The position numbers were made by a program, and so were the translations under genes. A stretch of DNA of 64,000 bases from Luteimonas salinisoli (lineage in GTDB: Bacteria; Pseudomonadota; Gammaproteobacteria; Xanthomonadales; Xanthomonadaceae): positions 53,994-117,993 of the forward strand of contig NZ_JACCKA010000029.1 in assembly GCF_013425525.1 (NCBI RefSeq), in the 5' to 3' direction. The notes beneath the pieces were generated by a model. It saw only the letters and a list, made by a program, of their open reading frames with translations. It did no database searches and had not been told where the DNA came from. Below, piece after piece: positions 52,664-61,220 of this stretch. Position 1 is the stretch's first letter, and every line of letters begins with the position of its first letter.

Positions 52664-52806
52664 CCCCCGTCCCCGGGGTGCGCGGCGGGCTGGGGTCGTT
52701 CCCAGGTCGGGGTCGCCCCTAGCTTGAGCAGTGGGCCGGGGCCCGGTATCGATGGACTCGTGCGCACCTTTCGGTGCGCCGCCTCCCTCGATGCCGGACC
52801 ATCGCC

Positions 52807-55272
52807 ATGAGCCTCGATGCCCTGACCACGCGCTACGACGCCGCCCTCCCCGATACCCGCCTGGCCGATCCGCCCAACGCCGATGGCGATCCCGTCCAGC
52901 ACCAGGGCGAGGGCCCCCGCGGACAGGCCGGGGGCCGCGCTTCGCAGTCCGACCATGCCGCGTTCCAGGCGAGCGGTCGCGAAGCCTTCGCCGTCCTGGT
53001 GCATGCCGGCCCCGCCTCCACGCCGCAACAGTCGCCGGCGGTGCAGGCGCGCGCCGGCGCGCCGCAGTACGAGGCCCCGCCGCAGCCCGCGCGCGTGCTC
53101 TATACCGACCAGTCGATGTGGTTGCTCGGCAAGGCGGCCCTGCAGCAGAACGCTCTCGATCCCGGCCAGGCGCGGCTCCACGCCGAGATCGCCCGGGTGC
53201 TGGTGGGAAGCGCCGGCGATGGCGCGCCCCTGCGGCTGAACGGCTACGGCCTGGCCGCGCTCGGCCTCGCCGCCGGGGTCCGGCCGGAGGCGCTGCGCAT
53301 CCTGCACCTGGACGCCGCGGCGCGCTTCGTCAACGCCGCCACCGACGCGACGCACCAGCAGGACCGCCTGCGCGGCGTGCTCGATGCGGCGCAGGCTGCC
53401 CCGGCGATGACACCGCCGCAGCCCACCACGCAGGAAATGAAGCAGGAGCTGCGCGCCCTGCTCGGCCTGCCGGAAAAGGCGTTCAAGAAGATGGGCGATG
53501 CGCAGATCGCCGCCAAGTACAACGAGGTGATGGCGGCCCTGGAGGCCGGCGGCGACTTCAAGATGAAGTTCGGCAAGTACAAGGTCAGCTTCAGCGTCGA
53601 CGACAGCGGCCAGATCACCGCCTGCAAGGTCAAGAAGAAGGGTCTGTTCGGCGGGGTGTTCTCGGCGATCGGCGACTTCTTCGGCAAGTTCGGCAAGACC
53701 CTGCTCACCGTGTGCAGCTTTATCCCGATTCCGTGGATCTCGATACCGGCGCGCATCATCAGCGGCGTGATCGCCGTGGTCGAAGGGGTGAAGAGCGGCA
53801 ACGTGCTGCAGGTGGTGGCCGGCGCTGCAAACGCGGTGGTGGGCGGCGCCGGCGCGCTCGCCGGCAAGGCCGTGTCGGGGGTTGCCGCCAGTGTCGCCAA
53901 CGTCGCCGGCAAGGTACGCGACGTCGCACAGGGCGCCCAGGCGGCGATCGCCGCGTTCCAGCGCGGCGGCGTCAACGGCATCGTCAGCGGCGTGCTGCAG
54001 GCGGCGTCGACGGTGGCCGGCGTGGCCGGCGATGCGGCCGGCGGGGTGGCCAACGTCGCGCGCGGCGTGCAGCAATGGGCCGACCGGGTGCTGGTCGGCG
54101 AGCAGGTGGTGGTGGACATCAAGAACGGCCGCATCTTCGATGCGGTCGGCAACGCCGCCGGCCTGGCCGGGACAGTGGCCGCCGATCTCGGCGCGGGCGA
54201 CCGGGTGATCCAGGTGACCGGCGAGATCCAGGCCGCGGCCGGGTACGGCAGCGATGCGATCGCCACCGTGCAGGCGGTACTGCGTGGCGACGTGCAGGGC
54301 GCGCTGACCAGCGGCGCCGGCTTCGCCACCGGGCTCGACGCCGCCTTCGGCACCGACATTGCGGCGCAGTTCGACGCCAGCAACGGGTGGATCGGCGCGG
54401 CCGGCAACTGGATCGGCCATGGCACCGAGGCGTTGCGCGTCGTCCAGCAGATCGGTAGCGGCCGCGTCGACCTGGCGCTGGCGTCGGCCTCGCAGCTGGC
54501 CGCCACGATCGAATGGGACATCGCCATCGGTACGGTCTTCGATGTCGATCAGGCCGGATGGGACGACTACCGTGACGGGGTCCACGAGACGATCGAAGTC
54601 TGGGCGGGCCTTGCGGCCGACGGCGCCCGCGTCGTCGAGCTGGTCCGCGGTGGGGATTTCGACACCGCATTCGACGCGGCCATCGCCCTGGCCAACGACG
54701 CCACCGCACAGGTGGCGCCGGGCACGACCCTCTTCGACCCCCAGGCGGGCTGGGTGGAGAGCACCGGGCGGCTGCTGGAGTACACCGAGGAGGTGGTCGC
54801 GGTGATCGGCGATCTCGGCGACGGCCGCACCGACGCCGCCCTGGACCGCGCCGCGCGGCTGCTGCTCGATGCCGGCGTCGATTTCGGCGCCGGCGAGGGC
54901 ACCGCGGGCGAACTGATCCTGGCTCACGCCGGCACCTGGGCGGGATTCGGGGCGGACGCCGTGCGCTTGGCCGCGCACGTACAGGCACGGGACGTCGACG
55001 CCATCGCCTACGGCGCGTTCGACCTGGCGATCGATCTGGGCGGTTACGTCGACGCGGCCGAGGCGGTCGCGCTCGGCGACGCGCCGGCCTGGACCGCGAT
55101 CGCACGCCTCCACGGCGGCAACGTGGTCGACGCCGGCCTCGAGGCGCGCCGCGCCATCGACTCCCGCGATGTGGTGGCGATGGCGCGCGCGGCGCAGGCG
55201 CTGTGCGACGCCGTTCGGGAGACGATCTCCGCCGCATCCGGACGCGAGGCGCCGCTCGCGAAGGCGGCCTGA
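52807..55272 (+). CDS. 821-residue protein built of ~57-residue helical repeats
   Basis: I recognise no family. The start MSLDALTTRYDAALPDTRLA lacks a signal peptide. Residues 1-95 are polar, Gln/Pro-rich and probably disordered. Residues 96-240 are helical. Residues about 250-285 are Lys-rich and strand-like (FKMKFGKYKVSFSV, then ACKVKKKGLFGG), followed by a hydrophobic stretch (TLLTVCSFIPIPWISIPARI, near 299-318). From about 310 to 810 nine similar units follow, each centred on G-x-V/F-D-x-A-x-x-x-A-x-x-L-A, with the Gly or Arg at 331, 387, 441, 494, 552, 616, 673, 728 and 787. No enzyme motif is seen. It could be a cell-surface or secreted protein, or a pore-forming toxin-like one; none of these is shown. 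Confidence 0.8.
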   Translation: MSLDALTTRYDAALPDTRLADPPNADGDPVQHQGEGPRGQAGGRASQSDHAAFQASGREAFAVLVHAGPASTPQQSPAVQARAGAPQYEAPPQPARVLYTDQSMWLLGKAALQQNALDPGQARLHAEIARVLVGSAGDGAPLRLNGYGLAALGLAAGVRPEALRILHLDAAARFVNAATDATHQQDRLRGVLDAAQAAPAMTPPQPTTQEMKQELRALLGLPEKAFKKMGDAQIAAKYNEVMAALEAGGDFKMKFGKYKVSFSVDDSGQITACKVKKKGLFGGVFSAIGDFFGKFGKTLLTVCSFIPIPWISIPARIISGVIAVVEGVKSGNVLQVVAGAANAVVGGAGALAGKAVSGVAASVANVAGKVRDVAQGAQAAIAAFQRGGVNGIVSGVLQAASTVAGVAGDAAGGVANVARGVQQWADRVLVGEQVVVDIKNGRIFDAVGNAAGLAGTVAADLGAGDRVIQVTGEIQAAAGYGSDAIATVQAVLRGDVQGALTSGAGFATGLDAAFGTDIAAQFDASNGWIGAAGNWIGHGTEALRVVQQIGSGRVDLALASASQLAATIEWDIAIGTVFDVDQAGWDDYRDGVHETIEVWAGLAADGARVVELVRGGDFDTAFDAAIALANDATAQVAPGTTLFDPQAGWVESTGRLLEYTEEVVAVIGDLGDGRTDAALDRAARLLLDAGVDFGAGEGTAGELILAHAGTWAGFGADAVRLAAHVQARDVDAIAYGAFDLAIDLGGYVDAAEAVALGDAPAWTAIARLHGGNVVDAGLEARRAIDSRDVVAMARAAQALCDAVRETISAASGREAPLAKAA

Positions 55273-55285
55273 GCCGCCGCCATCG

Positions 55286-55302
55286 GGGGCTCTGCGAGCC
55301 CC
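55286..55302 (+). terminator. Terminator-like hairpin after the repeat protein gene
   Basis: GGGGCTC and GAGCCCC form a 7-bp perfect stem with a TGC loop, 13 bp after the TGA. No T-run follows, so it is only a candidate. Confidence 0.4.
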
Positions 55303-55416
55303 ACGGACCCGCGCACCTGAACGAATGGCGACCGGCGGTAGTGCAAGCCGCCGGTCGCGTTGCAAGCGGATTTCCGCGGGCGCAGACTCGACGACACGCC
55401 CCGCGGGAGAACCGCC

Positions 55417-55968
55417 ATGAAAGCCCTGCTTCCGGCCCTGCTGATCGGCCTGCTCTGCGCCACTGCCGCCGACGCCCGAGTGCGCAACGTCACCGACCCG
55501 GAGGCGCCGCGCGCGCTGCCAGACGAAGGCCGCGTCGGCGTTGCCTGGACCGACCCGGCCCAGTTCACCGAGATCCGCCACAGCAACAACCGCTGGGAGG
55601 CACGGCGCGGCGACTGGGTGCGCCAGCTCGCCGAGCACCTGCGCGACGGCACCGAGACGCGGCTACCGCCCGGCGAGCGCCTCGAGATCACCATCACCGA
55701 CATCCGCCGCGCCGGCAACTACGAGCCCTGGAACGGCGTGCAGATGGACCGCGTGCGGGTGATGCGCGAGATCTACTGGCCGCGGATCTCGCTCGAGTTC
55801 CGCCGCCTCGACGCGGCCGGCGCGGTGATCGAGGAGGGCGAGCGCCAGCTCAGCGATACCGGCTATCTGTACGGCGCGTCCGCCACGCGCCGCACCGACC
55901 CGCTGCGCTACGAGAAGAGCCTGCTGGACCGCTGGATGCGCAGCGAGTTCGCGGGATCCGGCGCGTAG
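55417..55968 (+). CDS. DUF3016 family exported protein
   Basis: The 183-residue protein has a signal peptide (LLPALLIGLLCATAADA). Segments such as GRVGVAWTDPAQFTEIR, GERLEITITDIRRAGNYEPW and EIYWPRISLEFRRLDAAG fit the DUF3016 family of small periplasmic proteins of unknown function. GGGAGA lies about 8 nt upstream of the ATG at 55417. It is convergent with the BCCT transporter gene, separated by a palindrome. Confidence 0.9.
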   Translation: MKALLPALLIGLLCATAADARVRNVTDPEAPRALPDEGRVGVAWTDPAQFTEIRHSNNRWEARRGDWVRQLAEHLRDGTETRLPPGERLEITITDIRRAGNYEPWNGVQMDRVRVMREIYWPRISLEFRRLDAAGAVIEEGERQLSDTGYLYGASATRRTDPLRYEKSLLDRWMRSEFAGSGA

Positions 55969-55980
55969 CGCTCCAGCGCC

Positions 55981-56002
55981 GGTACGGCCGGCCGGCCGTA
56001 CC
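55981..56002. terminator. Perfect 22-bp palindrome between convergent genes
   Basis: GGTACGGCCGG and its exact complement abut without a loop. It sits 12 bp after the DUF3016 stop and 2 bp before the transporter's stop, so it could form a hairpin in either transcript. There is no T-run. Confidence 0.55.
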
Positions 56003-56004
56003 GC

Positions 56005-57990
<1,986 letters not shown>

Positions 57991-58065
57991 GGCGGTCTCC
58001 CGGTTGCAGGCGCGCGTCGGCGAGTGGTTGTGCCGCGGCAGCGGACCCCCGCCGCGACAGTGCGA

Positions 58066-59160
58066 TCAGAAGTAGAAGCCGAGGTTGACGTTCAGGCGCG
58101 AGCGCCAGCGGTTCGAGCCGGGCTCGTCGATCCCGATGCCGGAGCCGCCCACGAACCACATGTTCTTGCCGGCGATCCAGTCGACGTAGGTCAACATGCT
58201 CCCCTTCGAAAAGCTGCATCCGGTCACGTTCTGCACGGAGTCGCGCAGACCTGGCCGGTCGGCGACGGGCAGGGTCGCGCTGAGATCGTTGTAGCAGGTG
58301 ATCGCATCGAACCAGCCCGTGCGCGGCAGTTCCCAGGCGATGTTGAGCGTCGGCACGTCGGCCTCGGCGGCGATCTCGAAAGGGAACAGGAACGCCGACA
58401 TCGCGATCCGCGGCTCCGGCACGCGGTAGCGGTAGCGCGCCCACTGCAGCTGCAGGGTGAGTTCGGCGCGGCGCCACTGCGCGTGCAGCGCCGCGCCGCC
58501 ATGGCCGTGGAGGGAGCCGTCCAGGCGGTTCTCGACCCGGCCGGCGAACAGCGAGCCGCCGACCGCGAGCGCGGCGCCATTCCAGTCGCCGGCGTGTTCG
58601 TAGCGCAGCGCGACGCGCCAGCGCTCCCGGTAGGGCAGCTCCGCGGTCGTGGCGACATCGAAGGAGTAGCGGCCGTAGCGCGCACCAGTACCGTATTCGT
58701 CGCCGGAGAACACGCCTGCATGCCACTGATGCGCGCCGTCGCCGCGCTGCCAGACCACGCCGAGGTCGTAGTCGTCCTCGATGCCCAGGTAGTACCCCGA
58801 ACCGAACCAGAAGCTGTGCGATGCGTACGGCAGCAGGCCGAAGGGCACCTGCTGCACGCCGACGCGCAGGTCCGACGACCCGTCGAGCTTCCAGCCAGCC
58901 CAGGCGTGGTGAACCGCATCGAAGCCGTCGTACCAGCGGTACTGCAGCGAGAAGAACGCGCGACCGGTATTGCCGCTGGCATCGATTCGCAGCAGTTCCG
59001 GGTCGAACCCGGTACCGGGTCCGTAGTCGAGCCAGCCGTAGCTGAAGCGCACGGCGCCGCCGAGGGACAGGTCCGTCTCCGCCGCCTCCCCAGCCTGCGC
59101 CTGCGTCGACGCCAGCAGGCACAGCAGCAGCAACGATCGTGGCCGGGCTCTCGACACCAC
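58066..59160 (-). CDS. Outer-membrane porin-like protein
   Basis: The protein of about 364 residues starts at one of two adjacent GTG codons (59160 or 59157). Its signal peptide is SLLLLCLLASTQAQAG. The mature chain alternates in barrel-strand fashion (FFSLQYRWYDGFDAVHHAW, WRVALRYEHAGDWNGAAL) and ends in NVNLGFYF with the C-terminal Phe expected of an outer-membrane barrel. The N-terminal RFSYGWLDYGPG region is reminiscent of phosphate- or sugar-selective porins. The gene lies 75 bp upstream of the BCCT transporter in the same direction, so they may form a two-membrane uptake route. Confidence 0.82.
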   Translation of the reverse strand: MVSRARPRSLLLLCLLASTQAQAGEAAETDLSLGGAVRFSYGWLDYGPGTGFDPELLRIDASGNTGRAFFSLQYRWYDGFDAVHHAWAGWKLDGSSDLRVGVQQVPFGLLPYASHSFWFGSGYYLGIEDDYDLGVVWQRGDGAHQWHAGVFSGDEYGTGARYGRYSFDVATTAELPYRERWRVALRYEHAGDWNGAALAVGGSLFAGRVENRLDGSLHGHGGAALHAQWRRAELTLQLQWARYRYRVPEPRIAMSAFLFPFEIAAEADVPTLNIAWELPRTGWFDAITCYNDLSATLPVADRPGLRDSVQNVTGCSFSKGSMLTYVDWIAGKNMWFVGGSGIGIDEPGSNRWRSRLNVNLGFYF

Positions 59161-59276
59161 CGGCAGCCTTGCCTCCTCGATTCATCCATCCCCGAAGAAG
59201 GGTCAGGGTAGCCCGGCGGCACCTCGGTGCCGTGAAGACGTTTGCGTCGGCGGGCGATCCGGGCGATTTTCGACGC

Positions 59277-59561
59277 ATGACCGTATACGTCGACGATGCC
59301 GTCACCCTCTGGCGAGGCCGCCGCTGGGCGCACCTGATGGCCGATACGCTGGAGGAGCTGCATGCCTTCGCGGCGCGCCTGGGCCTGCCGCGGCGCGCGT
59401 TCCAGGACCGGACCAGCGGCGCGCACTACGACGTCACCGCCGAACTGCGCGAACAGGCGCTGCGACTCGGCGCGGTGGCGATCTCTCGGCATCGCGATCG
59501 CGACCTAGTTCGCGCGGTGATCCGCAATGCGCGCGCGCAGGGCCGCGGCGAGGCGCTCTAG
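59277..59561 (+). CDS. DUF4031 family protein
   Basis: The 94-residue protein starts MTVYVDDAVTLWRGRRWAHL and contains MADTLEELHAFAARLGLP and YDVTAELREQALRLGAVA, the pattern of the DUF4031 family of small cytoplasmic proteins of unknown function. It is complete, and convergent with the next gene (7 bp between stops). Confidence 0.92.
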   Translation: MTVYVDDAVTLWRGRRWAHLMADTLEELHAFAARLGLPRRAFQDRTSGAHYDVTAELREQALRLGAVAISRHRDRDLVRAVIRNARAQGRGEAL

Positions 59562-59568
59562 AAGCGCC

Positions 59569-59994
59569 TTAGCCGCCGGGCACCACCTGCAGGTCGTCGC
59601 CGCGCCCGCGGACGTCGTGCCGGCGGCCGGTGCGCGGATCGAGGATCCGGTCCGGACCGACCTGCAGTGCCCCCGGGATCAGCCTGCCGTTGCGGTCGTA
59701 GACCCGCATTGCCTGGGGTCGCGACGCGCGGTCCCCATCGGCGCGCTCCTCCGGCCGCGGCAGGTTGCGGGACGGCCCCACCGCCGGGAGCGCGAATTCC
59801 TGGCGGGGGCGCGCGGAGAGATCGGCGGCCACCCGGCGCGGCGGCGGCGCGGACACGCGTGCGGGCGGCAGGATGTCCACCCGGCGTGGCTCGCCCACCT
59901 GCGCGCAGACCCCACCGGCCACCACGGTCAACGAGGACAGCAGGGTGAAGATCGCGGCGAAAACCGGAGCGCGCAGGGACGAAACTCGGGACAT
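59569..59994 (-). CDS. Small exported Pro/Arg-rich protein of unknown function
   Basis: The 141-residue protein has a signal peptide or anchor (VFAAIFTLLSSLTVVAGGVC), a Pro/Arg-rich middle and a C-terminal motif VYDRNGRLIPGALQVGPDRI followed by DPRTGRRHDVR, which looks like a small beta domain. Similar tails occur in other Xanthomonadaceae exported proteins as far as I recall. The family is not named. Confidence 0.7.
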   Translation of the reverse strand: MSRVSSLRAPVFAAIFTLLSSLTVVAGGVCAQVGEPRRVDILPPARVSAPPPRRVAADLSARPRQEFALPAVGPSRNLPRPEERADGDRASRPQAMRVYDRNGRLIPGALQVGPDRILDPRTGRRHDVRGRGDDLQVVPGG

Positions 59995-60231
59995 CCGGCA
60001 GAGTCTACGGCTGCCTTACCCTCGCCACCCTGAACCCCCAACACCGCTCCCCGGAGCGATCGCGCATTGCCTGCCGGGCCATCATCGCGCAGGGGCGCTC
60101 AGCCGCCGTTTCATCAGCTGAACGGCGTCCGTCGTTCGTGGGGCGCGCGCGCAATTTTCGGCGCGCACAGTCACGATTCGTGGACATGCCCGCGGGGAGA
60201 CTTGCCCCACCGTCCTATGTTGGAGCGAGCA

Positions 60232-60975
60232 ATGAAAATGTTGATCAACCGCAACCCCCGCACCACCCTGGCCGCCGCGCTGTCGGCCGCCCTGATGTTG
60301 TCGGCCGGCGGCGTGATGGCGCAGGACGCAGCCATCGACGCCGATGCCCGTATCGGTGCCGACGCCCAAGCCGACGGCGACCGGGATTCCAACCAGCCGG
60401 TCAACGACACCTGGATCACCACCAAGGTCAAGTCGAGCCTGCTCGCCGACACCGACGTGGCCGGACTGCAGATCGACGTCGAGACCGTCAACGGCGTGGT
60501 CACCCTGTCGGGCGATGTCGACAGCCAGGCGCAGATCGATCACGCCAAGCGCATCGCCACCGACATCGAGGGCGTCACCCGCGTCGACGCTTCTGGGCTG
60601 AGCGTGGACACCCGAACGGACGGCGACAGCCGCACCGGCGCCGACGCGCATGCCCGCGCCGACATGGATTCCGACTCGCGAGCCCATAAGACCGGGATGC
60701 ATACCGACGCGCGCACCGACGGGGACCGGGACTCCAACCAGCCCGTCAACGACACCTGGATCACCACCAAGGTCAAGTCGAGCCTGCTCGCCGACACCGA
60801 TGTGGCCGGCCTGGACATCGACGTCGAGACCGTCAACGGCGTGGTCACCCTGTCGGGCGACGTCGAGTCCCAGGCGCAGATCGATCACGCCAAGCGCATC
60901 GCCGCCGACATCGAGGGCGTGACCAGCGTCGACGCCTCGGGCCTGACCACCGCATCGGGAACCGGCGACTACTGA
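60232..60975 (+). CDS. Periplasmic protein with two near-identical BON domains
   Basis: The 247-residue protein has a signal peptide (AAALSAALMLSAGGVMAQ). Two BON domains follow (about residues 48-115 and 163-230), each with VNDTWITTKVKSSLLAD and VETVNGVVTLSGDV. The linker between them and the N-terminal part consist of ADARADGDS-type Asp/Ala/Arg/His repeats. BON proteins such as OsmY bind phospholipid membranes and are induced by osmotic stress. The two domains are also nearly identical at DNA level (60373-60579 and 60718-60924). An ATG at 60217 is an alternative start. A terminator follows at 61026. Confidence 0.92.
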   Translation: MKMLINRNPRTTLAAALSAALMLSAGGVMAQDAAIDADARIGADAQADGDRDSNQPVNDTWITTKVKSSLLADTDVAGLQIDVETVNGVVTLSGDVDSQAQIDHAKRIATDIEGVTRVDASGLSVDTRTDGDSRTGADAHARADMDSDSRAHKTGMHTDARTDGDRDSNQPVNDTWITTKVKSSLLADTDVAGLDIDVETVNGVVTLSGDVESQAQIDHAKRIAADIEGVTSVDASGLTTASGTGDY

Positions 60976-61025
60976 GCGCGACAACAACGAGAACCGGACC
61001 CGATCCGGCGCAAGTAGCGTTTGCG

Positions 61026-61061
61026 GCCGCGGCCCTGCCCTGCAGGGTCGCGGCCTTTTTC
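61026..61061 (+). terminator. Rho-independent terminator
   Basis: GGCCGCG (61026-61032) and CGCGGCC (61050-61056) form a stem that encloses a further inverted repeat (CCCTGC...GCAGGG), followed by five Ts. It ends the BON gene's transcript, 51 bp after its stop. Confidence 0.93.
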
Positions 61062-61220
61062 ATGGCGTCCCGCCCGCAGCCGCCGGCTGCAGGGCGATGC
61101 CCGGCTCCGAGGATCTCCGGCGGCGCGGAGGGGTAGGCGACAACGATCGCGTCTTCGGGTATAGAAGGCGCCGGGGGAAGGCCGACCCGATGCGCGGCCG
61201 CCAGGGACGAAGGGGAACGG

